Below the pieces are notes generated by a model. The model made no database searches. It saw only the letters and a program-made list of their open reading frames with translations, and had not been told where the DNA came from. Source: Flavobacteriales bacterium (GTDB lineage Bacteria > Bacteroidota > Bacteroidia > Flavobacteriales_F > PHOS-HE28). From it: a DNA stretch of 64,000 nucleotides. The stretch is from NCBI GenBank assembly GCA_024103275.1, contig JAGFIV010000026.1:23467-87466 (forward strand), given 5' to 3'. Made by a program: the position numbers and the translations under genes. Shown here in pieces: positions 35,577 to 43,988 of this stretch (within the stretch, counting starts at the first letter, position 1; every line of letters begins with the position of its first letter).

Positions 35577-35606
35577 AACAGCCGGGGCGGCACCGGTCCC
35601 GATTTC

Positions 35607-35636
35607 TTGCACGTATCGGGCATTCCACTATCTTTG
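35607..35636 (+). promoter_or_regulatory. Bacteroidota promoter for rpmH (TTG-N19-TATCTTTG)
   Basis: TTG at 35607-35609, a 19-bp spacer, then a perfect -7 box TATCTTTG at 35629-35636. Transcription should start near 35643, about 23 bases before the rpmH ATG. One of the two clearest housekeeping promoters in the window. Confidence 0.85.
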
Positions 35637-35665
35637 CGCTCCCTTTTCCAGAAAAACGAACGGCA

Positions 35666-35824
35666 ATGAAGCGGACATTCCAGCCCAGCAAGCGCAAGCG
35701 GGTCAACAAGCATGGATTTCGTGAGCGCATGAGCACGCCGGCCGGAAGGGCCGTACTGGCCAATCGGCGCGCCGAAGGCCGCCACAAGCTCACCGTCAGC
35801 GACGAGCGGATCGGCAAGAAGTGA
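35666..35824 (+). CDS. rpmH: 50S ribosomal protein L34
   Basis: 52 residues: [20 protein letters not shown], then [20 protein letters not shown] and the end [12 protein letters not shown]. This is a canonical bL34, a small very basic protein of the large ribosomal subunit, with the conserved TxQPS and KRxxxHGFRxRMxTxxGRxVLxxRRxKGR pattern. It has its own promoter and a terminator 22 bp after the stop, so it is transcribed alone. The usual neighbours rnpA and dnaA are not present. Confidence 0.97.
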   Translation: MKRTFQPSKRKRVNKHGFRERMSTPAGRAVLANRRAEGRHKLTVSDERIGKK

Positions 35825-35846
35825 TCCGTAGAGGTTTTAGCGATCA

Positions 35847-35875
35847 AAAGGGCCGTCCGACCGGGGCGGCCCTTT
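35847..35875 (+). terminator. Terminator after rpmH
   Basis: AAAGGGCCG (35847-35855) pairs with CGGCCCTTT (35867-35875) around an 11-base loop, followed by CTCGT. The A-rich left and T-rich right sides make it suitable for both strands, so it may also serve the convergent hydrolase gene. Confidence 0.75.
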
Positions 35876-35924
35876 CTCGTAAAGGCCGGGGCCACAAACG
35901 CTGCCACGGCATCACTGTGCGGGA

Positions 35925-36716
35925 TCAGCTCCCGCCCTGGCCAACATCCCACAGATTGGCCAGTTTCCGGCCCATCCCCGCGTCCAACATGCGATGGCCG
36001 ACCGGAAGGACATGGAGCCGGATGTCCTTCGGGGCATGTTTCACCAGCCTTTTTCCGTAACGGGCCTTGATCACCCGGTCGTGCTCGCCCAGTAACAGGT
36101 GTACCGGAATGTGGCGGGCCGCCGCATGCCGTGCCGCGCGGCCCAGGTCAGGCTCCAACAGGCGGGTGGCCGCCCACACGTCATAGACCAGCTGCCGTAT
36201 CCGCGGTGTGGCGGTCTGGTCCATCAGGAAGCGGTACAGGCGATCGTGGAGCAGGCCGATACCGTGCAACAGGTTCATCAGCCCGTGCACGGGTCCCGGA
36301 TGCCTGATGAAGGTCCGGCCCAGGGCCCTCCCCCATGGGTACCGCACCATGCGCCGGAACCAGGGACTCACCACCAGCCCGTCCGGGGCGAGCAGGAAAA
36401 CTTGCCGCAGCCACACGGCCCCCTGCTCCAGCAGAAGCAGGGCCATGCGGCCGCCCAGGCTGTAGCCCAGCACGGCGGCCTCCTTTGCGGGGATCTGGTC
36501 CACGTACGCCTGGATGCAGGCCACCCACTCTTGCGGGGTGATGGGCATGCCTCCGTCCGGTGCCGGGCTTTGCCCATGGAAGGGCAGGTCGAAGGCATGG
36601 ATGACGCATCGGTCGGCCAGGGCCGGCGCCACCGCCGCAAAGTCCGTTCCCGTGCGGCCGAAACCATGGAAGGCCAGCAGATGTCCGGGGCCGCGCCCAT
36701 ACCGGTGCACGTGCAT
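35925..36716 (-). CDS. Alpha/beta hydrolase fold protein
   Basis: 263 residues. Typical features: LLAFHGFGRTGTDFAAVAPA (oxyanion region HGF), FDLPFHGQSPAP, the nucleophile elbow AVLGYSLGGRMALLLLEQG with Ser in GYSLGG, acid LLLGEHDRVI and a final His in LPVGHRML. The fold serves esterases, lipases and ring-cleavage hydrolases; the substrate is unknown. ATG 36716 is taken, but an in-frame TTG further upstream (LSVEHHTADFRHGRITMHVH) is possible, since a -7-like box GACCTTTG lies at 36787-36794. It is convergent with rpmH. Confidence 0.75.
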   Translation of the reverse strand: MHVHRYGRGPGHLLAFHGFGRTGTDFAAVAPALADRCVIHAFDLPFHGQSPAPDGGMPITPQEWVACIQAYVDQIPAKEAAVLGYSLGGRMALLLLEQGAVWLRQVFLLAPDGLVVSPWFRRMVRYPWGRALGRTFIRHPGPVHGLMNLLHGIGLLHDRLYRFLMDQTATPRIRQLVYDVWAATRLLEPDLGRAARHAAARHIPVHLLLGEHDRVIKARYGKRLVKHAPKDIRLHVLPVGHRMLDAGMGRKLANLWDVGQGGS

Positions 36717-37046
36717 GGTGATCCGGCCATGCCGGAAATCGGCGGTATGATGCTCGACGGACAAGATTGGCTTTGGACGGGCAGGGCAAAGGTCGGAAAT
36801 CGCCTGGGCCTGGGGAGTGTGGCCGTCGCGCCGATGGCTACCACCCTCATCAGCTTCCCATGCCACCGTACGCAAGGTCGTTGGGCGGAAGGAATCCGCG
36901 TGGTCCGACGGAATTCCCGGGCATCCGGAGGGATCCGCAACGCAACAATTCCATGGACCTGCGCCCATACCCTACGTGTGCGGGCGGCACGATCGGGCCG
37001 TGTGACCCTTGTCCGGGCGAATAACCTGCGCTCTTTCGCTCCTTCC
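36717..37046. other. Gap between the hydrolase and fibre genes
   Basis: No gene seen. It holds a -7-like box on the minus strand (36787-36794, GACCTTTG) that probably serves the hydrolase. I see no convincing terminator for the fibre operon ending at 37047. Confidence 0.5.
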
Positions 37047-39239
37047 CTATTTCCCCTCCATTTCCCGCAGCTTCTTCTCCACCAGGTAGGCGCGCAAGGC
37101 ATCCATGCGCTGGTTGAGTTCCTGGATATACAGGGCTTGATCTTCCACGGCTACCCAAAGCTGGTTGGTGATCTGATCCAGACTGAAGGAACCCTTCGTG
37201 TTCCAAGCGGTCCGGCCTTCCACGTTGGGGAGCCTGCGATTGCGCTCCACGTAGTTGGGGAGGTCGCACAAGGGCACGCGGCTGTATGTACCGGCCCCCT
37301 TGGCATCCTCGGGTTTCGCCACGCCGTCGTAGTACAGATCGAACACGTAGTCGGTGAGCAAGGTGCCTCCGCTCCACACGCTTTTCTGGGCGCTTAGGGT
37401 ACCTGGCCCGCGGTGCCGCAACGTGGAAGGCGGCGGAGCAAAGGCACCGGACGCGGCCCAGGCCGCATCGCCCACCATCAAGGCCTCATTGGCGTACATG
37501 TAGCTGCCCACGTTGACGGCGGCCCCCCCGCCTGTGTACTTGGCCAGGAAGGCCACACGCGGCAACTGGTTACTGGTGGCCGGACCGAAACCGCCCCAGG
37601 TGGTGGTCTGGCCGTCACAAGCCACGGTGTTGGTACCGTTGGTCAGGTCCCAGCCGCCCCTATAGCCCCATCCATCGGAGTTCGCTGTTCCAGGCCCAGC
37701 CCCGGGCTCACCATTGTACGGGGCGGTCGGGGGCCAATAGAACCCGACCGTGGGGGCGGTTCGCCATAAGCATGTTCCGGCACCGGGTGAACCTCCGCTG
37801 CCACCGCATGCATCACAGTACATGTAGATCAGGCTTTGATAGCCGCTGTTGTATGACTGCACGACCGACTCCTTCACCGGCCAGGTCTGGTTGTCCACGG
37901 CCACATCGATCAGCAGGTTGCTTCCGGTCCACACGAACCCCGGTCCGCCTTGGTCGAACGGGTGGATGTTCCAGCCCACGGCAAAATCGAATCCCGCGGT
38001 CTCCCCCCCGGGCGGATTGGCCGGAACTGCCGGCGGGTAGGGGTTGTAATAGCGCACCGGCGGTCCCGTGATCTGCCCGGTCGTCGGTTGGGCAAAGACC
38101 GCCAGGCCGCTGTTGTCAAAGGTCGCCGTGGTGTTCGCCCCCGTGTTTTTCATCCGGATGCGCACGTAATGCTGCCTTGTGGAAGCCCCTGTCAAACCGG
38201 TGACATTGAAGGCCATGGCCCGGATCGGGTTGTCGCTCCCCATGCAGATCCCCGCCGCCGAGATGTCGTCAGCCCTGTATAGGTATTGCTTCCGCGAATC
38301 CTCCCACAGCCCATAGTAGGGCGTGGCACCACCGCCCAGCGTGCCCAACCCCACGGATGGCCCCGTCATGGGCCATGGGCGTGCACCTCCCGCCACCGTG
38401 GTGTTGGCCGTAGGGGGCATGGTTTGGGCCAAGGAGGTGTTGGAAGGGTCCTGGCATCCACCGCTCGATAGAGGTGTTTGTTGCAGCCGCCGTTCGTGGA
38501 AGTTGTTGTCAATCTGCTTCCAACCGTTGGCTGCCGGTGCCGTCACCCCCAACCCGCTATTTTGTACATATCCCTCGAACCGGCCTGGTGTCCCGCCACT
38601 GGGCGGCGCGAAGCGGATGGTCCCCGGCAGGCTCCCGGTGCTTCCCCCGTTGAGCTTCACCCCTCCCTGCACATGCACCATTTCGGTAACCAATGAGGGA
38701 TACACGGCGAAGATGTTCGGGTACTGGGTGTACAACTGGAACTGGCCGTTCTCCGTCAGGCGGCCGCGCTCCTGGTTGCCGGTGCGCAGCACCAGCGGAT
38801 AATTGTTGAGGGTACCCACGAAATGGGCATTGGTCGTTCCGGCATTGCCGCCCAATTGCCATACGGGGCCGCCCTGCCCCAAATGCCTCCAGCCCACCAC
38901 GCCGGTGCCCACCACCGCCGCATCGTAATAGTAGAACCCCATGACCTCCGATCCGGCATCATTGGTCTGGTATACCAACAGTCCGTTGGGCGGCGTGGCA
39001 ATGGCCACCCGTTGGTTGCGGGTCATCCGCGGGATCAGCAAGCCCCTGTCCGTGCTGGCGATCTCCAGCATGGCGTTGGTGGAAACCGGTGCCGCCCCGG
39101 TGCTATTGATCGCTACTTGGGCCTGTGCACCATGGTGGCCCATCAAGGCGGACAAGACCAGGGCCGGGAGAAGGGCCTGGGCGTACCCGGCGCTGCGGCC
39201 GCGCCATGAACGGGATGGATGGGAAGCGTGGGAACACAT
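37047..39239 (-). CDS. Tail-fibre-like secreted protein, third of three tandem paralogues
   Basis: 730 residues. A signal peptide (VLSALMGHHGAQAQ) precedes an N-terminal module AMLEIASTDRGLLIPRMTR with GLLVYQTND, common to Bacteroidota fibre-like proteins. The middle carries QYLYRADDISAAGICMG and VWTGSNLLIDVAVDNQTW, which resemble a jelly-roll module. The C-terminus has LTDYVFDLYYDG, NRRLPNVEGRTAW, a FSLDQITNQLWVAVEDQALY block and a short coiled coil. These resemble the C-terminal modules of phage tail fibres and chaperone-assisted trimers. There is no T9SS sorting domain. It starts 6 bp after the stop of the second paralogue. Function unknown; a surface fibre is inferred. Confidence 0.7.
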   Translation of the reverse strand: MCSHASHPSRSWRGRSAGYAQALLPALVLSALMGHHGAQAQVAINSTGAAPVSTNAMLEIASTDRGLLIPRMTRNQRVAIATPPNGLLVYQTNDAGSEVMGFYYYDAAVVGTGVVGWRHLGQGGPVWQLGGNAGTTNAHFVGTLNNYPLVLRTGNQERGRLTENGQFQLYTQYPNIFAVYPSLVTEMVHVQGGVKLNGGSTGSLPGTIRFAPPSGGTPGRFEGYVQNSGLGVTAPAANGWKQIDNNFHERRLQQTPLSSGGCQDPSNTSLAQTMPPTANTTVAGGARPWPMTGPSVGLGTLGGGATPYYGLWEDSRKQYLYRADDISAAGICMGSDNPIRAMAFNVTGLTGASTRQHYVRIRMKNTGANTTATFDNSGLAVFAQPTTGQITGPPVRYYNPYPPAVPANPPGGETAGFDFAVGWNIHPFDQGGPGFVWTGSNLLIDVAVDNQTWPVKESVVQSYNSGYQSLIYMYCDACGGSGGSPGAGTCLWRTAPTVGFYWPPTAPYNGEPGAGPGTANSDGWGYRGGWDLTNGTNTVACDGQTTTWGGFGPATSNQLPRVAFLAKYTGGGAAVNVGSYMYANEALMVGDAAWAASGAFAPPPSTLRHRGPGTLSAQKSVWSGGTLLTDYVFDLYYDGVAKPEDAKGAGTYSRVPLCDLPNYVERNRRLPNVEGRTAWNTKGSFSLDQITNQLWVAVEDQALYIQELNQRMDALRAYLVEKKLREMEGK

Positions 39240-39245
39240 GAGGGG

Positions 39246-41534
39246 TCAGCGGGGCGTGGGGATGACGGGGGTTCGGCGGCGTATGTCCGCCATCAGGCGT
39301 GCCTTATCGGCATCGGTATACTGGGGCATGGGGGCCAATTGCCGGCAGGCGGCCTGGAATTCCTTGGCGTTGAGCGGACGGTCCGTGGAGAGCATTTCCA
39401 ACAGATCCAGCTTTTCATGCAACTCCGTGAGGTACAAGGCCTGGGTTTCGGCCGTGGTCCAGAGCTGATTGGTCAGGTCGCCCAGGGAGAACCCGTCCTC
39501 GCGCTTCCAGTCCTCCCTGCCTTTCATGGTGGGCAGGTGCCGGTTTTTTTGCGTGAAGGCCGCCATCTCCTCCATGGACAAGTTGCGCTTGCCGCCGAAT
39601 TCCACGGCATCCTGCGGGGCCACCCGCCCGTCGAAGGCGCGGTCGAACACATGGTCGTTCAACCGTGTCCGGTCGTCGTATACGCCCTGCTGGGCGCTGA
39701 TGGTGCCATTGCCCTTGTAATTGAACGTGGTGTATCCCGCTGGGAAGCCCAGCCGCCAGCGGCCCCAGGGCAACCCCGGGCTCAGGCTGTTGAGCATGCC
39801 TGCGGCCGCGGGATCTTCCAGCACCAAGGCTCCCTTGTAATGGATGAACCGGTCCGTGCCTGTGATCGGGACCGCGGCCTGTTTTGCCACCTCGCCCCCG
39901 AAGCGGACATAAGGCCGCCAGGTGCTGGCACCGTAGGAATAGTTGAGTGTACCTGCATCCGGCAGCAGCAGGCCCGTATTGGCCGTTGGCGTGAACAGCG
40001 CGGGACATGCCCAGCCCGGCCCCGGCGGGTAAGGATTGGCCAAAAGCGTGAACGTCATCGGCCCAGGCCCCGCGGAAGCCGTTCCTGCGTAGGTCACGTT
40101 CACCGGCAGTTGGTGTACGAATGCCGGTGCCGGTGTCCCAGGGGCCCCGCCTCCCATGGAACCCGCCACCTCCACCAGCACATTGCTGCGGCCGTCCCAA
40201 ATAAAGGGCGTGGTCAGGTTAACGACCTGCCAATGGATGCCCGTGGCATCCGGCCACGTGGCCGGGGAGATCTGCCCGCAGCCCATGGTGCCGCTGTTGT
40301 CCGGCGTGTTGTCAAACCCGTTCAGCTGGTCCAGGCCCACCGGCGCATTGCGCACGATCACATGGCCTTGGGTAGCGGCCGATAAACCGCGTACATAAGT
40401 GCCATTCACATAGAAGGCGATCTGGTTGACCTGTGCGCCCGGACACAGTCCTTCCGTAGCCGTATGGCCCGCCACTTGGGCCAACTCCAGGTTCAGCTCC
40501 TCCGCAAAGTACAGGTACTGCCTGCGGAAAGAGAAAGGACCAATTAGGTTGCGGTTGTACGGTGTGGAACGCTCCTGGTCCGCCGGGGGCAACGTGTTGG
40601 ACCAAACCCCGCCAACCGTGGTGCCGTAGGGGATGATGGCCGTGCCGGCTTGGCATTCCATGGTGCGGACATGGTTCCATGTTTTGCCGAACACCTCGTT
40701 GTAGGGGTTCTCAAAAGCACGCCAGCCGCCCAGTTCGGGCTGGATCTTGGTGGGAGGTACCGTGCCATAGACGCGGCCCGGCACCGTGTCCTGCCCAGTG
40801 ATGTTGCCCCAGTGCGCTGCATATTGCAGGGGCGCAAGATAGTTCACATCGAACAGGTCAGAATAGGTCGAGAGCGGTGTGACCGGCATGGGCAGCCCCT
40901 CGCGGTTGCCATACCGGTAGTTGGCCGAGCCCGTCACGGTCCCGAAAGGCTGGTAACGGAATACACCCGCGGCGGCCGTGGCACTGGGGTCCTGCCCGGC
41001 GGGTGGCTCGTAATAGATGCCCAGTGCCCCGTTGATGTCCAAGCGCTCCATGGCCGCCGAGGCCAACGGGAACCCCACGCCCAGGAAACCATTGTTGGCC
41101 TCCATGCGCATGCGGTGCGTGTTGTTGGTGCGGAAGAGCAAGGGCCGGTTGTCCGTGGTGCCTACGAAATCAGGGCTGGGCGTGCCCAGGTTGAGCAGCA
41201 GGTTGCCGTAGATGTCCCATCCGTTCCGGCCTGGAACCAGGGGGGTCCACGTGCCGCCCTGCATCACGTAGAAGCCGCGCGTCAATGGATTGGTCTGGTA
41301 GATCAACAGGCCTTCCGCCGGCGTGGTGATCAAGTCCCTTTGCGCCTGCGTCATGCGGGGGACCAACAGGCCCTTGGTCACGGAACTTACGTCCAACATG
41401 GCCTTGGGGTCCGCCGCCGCACCGGTCTCGTTTACGGCAATGTTGCCGATCTGTGCCCACGCACCCATGGCCAACCCACAGAAGCACAAGGCCAATACCC
41501 AGGCTCGCATGGTATGGGAAGCCTGCATGTTCAT
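39246..41534 (-). CDS. Tail-fibre-like secreted protein, second of three tandem paralogues
   Basis: 762 residues from ATG 41534, which overlaps the preceding stop (ATGA). Signal peptide MRAWVLALCFCGLAMGAWAQ after a short lead. N-terminal module: AMLDVSSVTKGLLVPRMTQA, TTPAEGLLIYQTNP. Middle: QYLYFAEELNLELAQVAGH, FIWDGRSNVLVEVAGSMGGG. C-terminus: LNDHVFDRAFDG, NRHLPTMKGREDW, FSLGDLTNQLWTTAETQALY, then coiled coil and an extra helical tail (about 50 residues). The layout matches the other two paralogues, but middle regions have diverged strongly. No T9SS domain. Probably a secreted oligomeric fibre; partners unknown. Confidence 0.7.
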   Translation of the reverse strand: MNMQASHTMRAWVLALCFCGLAMGAWAQIGNIAVNETGAAADPKAMLDVSSVTKGLLVPRMTQAQRDLITTPAEGLLIYQTNPLTRGFYVMQGGTWTPLVPGRNGWDIYGNLLLNLGTPSPDFVGTTDNRPLLFRTNNTHRMRMEANNGFLGVGFPLASAAMERLDINGALGIYYEPPAGQDPSATAAAGVFRYQPFGTVTGSANYRYGNREGLPMPVTPLSTYSDLFDVNYLAPLQYAAHWGNITGQDTVPGRVYGTVPPTKIQPELGGWRAFENPYNEVFGKTWNHVRTMECQAGTAIIPYGTTVGGVWSNTLPPADQERSTPYNRNLIGPFSFRRQYLYFAEELNLELAQVAGHTATEGLCPGAQVNQIAFYVNGTYVRGLSAATQGHVIVRNAPVGLDQLNGFDNTPDNSGTMGCGQISPATWPDATGIHWQVVNLTTPFIWDGRSNVLVEVAGSMGGGAPGTPAPAFVHQLPVNVTYAGTASAGPGPMTFTLLANPYPPGPGWACPALFTPTANTGLLLPDAGTLNYSYGASTWRPYVRFGGEVAKQAAVPITGTDRFIHYKGALVLEDPAAAGMLNSLSPGLPWGRWRLGFPAGYTTFNYKGNGTISAQQGVYDDRTRLNDHVFDRAFDGRVAPQDAVEFGGKRNLSMEEMAAFTQKNRHLPTMKGREDWKREDGFSLGDLTNQLWTTAETQALYLTELHEKLDLLEMLSTDRPLNAKEFQAACRQLAPMPQYTDADKARLMADIRRRTPVIPTPR

Positions 41535-43582
41535 TGCCCTTCGTGGTTTTTGGCCTTGGCGGCGATGCTTTCGATCAAGTGTGCCTTCTGGGCTTCGGTA
41601 AGCCGTCTGCTGGCCTTTACCTCGCTGATCAGCCGGTCCGCCTTTTCCGGCGTGAGCACACCGCCGAAGCTCATGGTTTCCAAGGTGGCCAGGTCCTGTT
41701 GCAACTGGGTGATGTACAGTGCCTGGTCTTCCACGGTTTCCCAAAGGCCGGTGGCCAATGTCCCCAGGCTGGCACCGCCGCTGGCCTCCCATTGGTCGCG
41801 GCCTGGCATGTTGGGCAGGTGGCGGTCCCGCTCCAGGCGCTCCCGTAGTTGCGCCAAGCCGGTGTAATGGTATTGGGTGCCCTGTGCATCCGCCCGCGCG
41901 GTGCCGTCGAAATAGCGGTCGAACACATGGTCGCTCAGCTTCAGCTTGCCGTCATATACCCCGTTCTGCGCCTTCACCGTGCCGGGCCCGGTAAAGTTGC
42001 CCGGGGCATTGGCCCAGGCCGCATCACCGATCATGATGCCTCCGTCGTACTGCAGGTAGTTTGCCGTCCGCTCCACCACATCCGGGCTGGCCACGGTGGC
42101 TGAAAAGCGTGTCACCGGCCGCCAGTTATGCGGGTTGGCCGCCGTGGGCGCAACGATCCCTCCCGTATAGGCGGGAGCGTCCTCCAGCGGATTCATGTCC
42201 GGAGGTCCACACGTTGGGCACAAAACCCACTTCGTGCATGTAAAGCCGGCATCCTCCAACTCCACCCGGGGACCGACCCCAGTACCGGCCTCCCGTATCC
42301 AAGTGAGCTCAATGATCAGATTTTGCCCCGCAGCCAATGAAATGGGGGTCGTCAAGTTGAAGGTCAGCCAGCCGGGGCTTGGGAGGAAAAAGTAGCCGGA
42401 TCCACGGACCGCGGACAACCGGGTGGGATCATCCATGAAAGGGACGGTGTTGCCGAGGCCAAAGTACGCCCCTGCACCCTGCAGGGCAGCGTTGCCAGGG
42501 GCGCCTCCCCGCATTCTCCATTCCGCCAAGAAAGTGGGGTCCGGGGTCATGGTTTCCTGGTCCAGGCAAAAGAAGGAAACCGAATAAATGGTGGCGGGGA
42601 AGCAGAATCCGGCTTCCACCAGCTCCGCATTGCGGTACAGGTATTGCACCTTGTACACGCCGGTATTGGCTGGATTATAGTTGGTCGCAAAGGGGCTGTA
42701 GATGTTGGCGGGGGTGTTGGTTGTTTGCGTTACCGGTGTGGGGCTGAGGTTGCCGCGATAGGCATCGCCAATGCCCCCCGGGCATTTGGTGGTATCCTTC
42801 GGGTATGGTTTGTTCAGCACCAGCTCTTCGGCATTCTCGAGGCGTTGCCACAGCGGGGCATGCGTACCGGTGGCCTGGTTAACGGTGTCCAAGGTGCCCC
42901 AATGCCAATTGAGGTTGTACGCGGGGCTGCCCGTGGTGCCGGTCTGCGGCCCCCCGTCGATCGTGCCGTAGCGGATGGTGCCCTCGCGGGGCGGGCTTAG
43001 CTGATCACTTTGCCCCACCCGGATGGCTCCTTCCACCTCCAGGCGCTCGGTGGCCGGGGCGGCGGTGCCCAACCCTACGAAACCGGAGTTGTAGGCCAAC
43101 AGGTCGTGTCCCATCTGCATGGCCGGGGGATCGGTCACGGGCCCCGGTCCTGTGCGGAAAACCAGTTCGCGTTGTGGCAAGTACCCGGCCACGGCCCCCA
43201 GGGTGCCCAGGAATTCCGGGTTGGCCCCGGTAACCGCGGTGACGGTGTTGCCGTCTATCAGCCAGCCACGGCGTACGGCATCCAGATGCACCCATTGGGC
43301 CCCGTTGTTGTCCCAGTACCAAAAGCCTCTGGCATTGGTGGTGTCGGTCCCGGCGCCAACGTCGGTCTGGTAAACGAGCAGGCTGTTCTCAGGGCCGGCG
43401 GTGGGTATGGCCAGCCGCTGGGCCTCGGTCATCCGTGGCACCAGGATGCCGGTGGTGACGCTGTTGATATCGAGCACGGCCGAGGCATCGGGCAGCAACG
43501 CGACATTGCTGATCCCAACGTTCTGGGCGGCCAAGACTGTGGAAAACACGCAAGCGAATCCAAGGATCAGGATGCGGAGCAT
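41531..43582 (-). CDS. Tail-fibre-like secreted protein, first of three tandem paralogues
   Basis: 683 residues, first gene of the operon. Signal peptide MLRILILGFACVFSTVLAAQ. N-terminal module: AVLDINSVTTGILVPRMTEA, NSLLVYQTDVG; then FVGLGTAAPATERLEVEGAI, a fragment typical of tail-fibre repeat tips. Middle: VQYLYRNAELVEAGFCF, LTTPISLAAGQNLIIELTW. C-terminus: LSDHVFDRYFDG, DRHLPNMPGRDQW, ASLGTLATGLWETVEDQALY and a coiled coil with a 45-residue helical tail. The leader ends GACCCCTCATG, and a -7-like box lies at 43610-43617. Its stop overlaps the next start. The role is unknown. Confidence 0.7.
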   Translation of the reverse strand: MLRILILGFACVFSTVLAAQNVGISNVALLPDASAVLDINSVTTGILVPRMTEAQRLAIPTAGPENSLLVYQTDVGAGTDTTNARGFWYWDNNGAQWVHLDAVRRGWLIDGNTVTAVTGANPEFLGTLGAVAGYLPQRELVFRTGPGPVTDPPAMQMGHDLLAYNSGFVGLGTAAPATERLEVEGAIRVGQSDQLSPPREGTIRYGTIDGGPQTGTTGSPAYNLNWHWGTLDTVNQATGTHAPLWQRLENAEELVLNKPYPKDTTKCPGGIGDAYRGNLSPTPVTQTTNTPANIYSPFATNYNPANTGVYKVQYLYRNAELVEAGFCFPATIYSVSFFCLDQETMTPDPTFLAEWRMRGGAPGNAALQGAGAYFGLGNTVPFMDDPTRLSAVRGSGYFFLPSPGWLTFNLTTPISLAAGQNLIIELTWIREAGTGVGPRVELEDAGFTCTKWVLCPTCGPPDMNPLEDAPAYTGGIVAPTAANPHNWRPVTRFSATVASPDVVERTANYLQYDGGIMIGDAAWANAPGNFTGPGTVKAQNGVYDGKLKLSDHVFDRYFDGTARADAQGTQYHYTGLAQLRERLERDRHLPNMPGRDQWEASGGASLGTLATGLWETVEDQALYITQLQQDLATLETMSFGGVLTPEKADRLISEVKASRRLTEAQKAHLIESIAAKAKNHEGQ

Positions 43583-43988
43583 GAGGGGTCGGGGTTGGGC
43601 TTGGGAAGACGAATGTAATCACTTCGCGTAGAAACCCTTGCGCAGATGTTGGGGAGGCACCTGCGCACGGAGCGTACTTCCACGCTCGGGGAAGACGCAA
43701 CTGCCCCCGGCAAGTTGCCTGTAAGTTATGAACAGTTATCCGGGTCGTTGAGCCCGGCAATGAGTGGAGCAAGCCTTGGCCCGTCTGCAACCTCGGCCCA
43801 TGGCGAATGGCCTGTCCGCACTTGATCCTCACGCTGCATCCCCTGTCGCACCTGTGAAGGGCACGGTCAATTCGGCAACGCCAAAGGGCCCACCGTTCCC
43901 GGGGGATCAACCATCCCGTACACCGCCCCCATTCCGGGGAAGCCTCACTTCCGTGCCGGGCCAAGTACACCCGTCGGCGACCGGTTCC
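43583..43988. other. Upstream region of the fibre operon
   Basis: No gene found. A minus-strand -7-like box (TACATTCG, 43610-43617) serves the operon. A weak hairpin (GCAACTGCC paired with a GGCAAGTTGC-like arm, 43697-43718) is present. Short frames here show no family features. Confidence 0.5.
43610..43617 (-). promoter_or_regulatory. -7 promoter box for the fibre operon
   Basis: Reads TACATTCG on the minus strand (7/8), about 27 bp before the ATG at 43582. No clear -33 TTG is seen. It probably drives all three fibre genes, which are joined by an overlap and a 6-bp gap. Confidence 0.45.
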
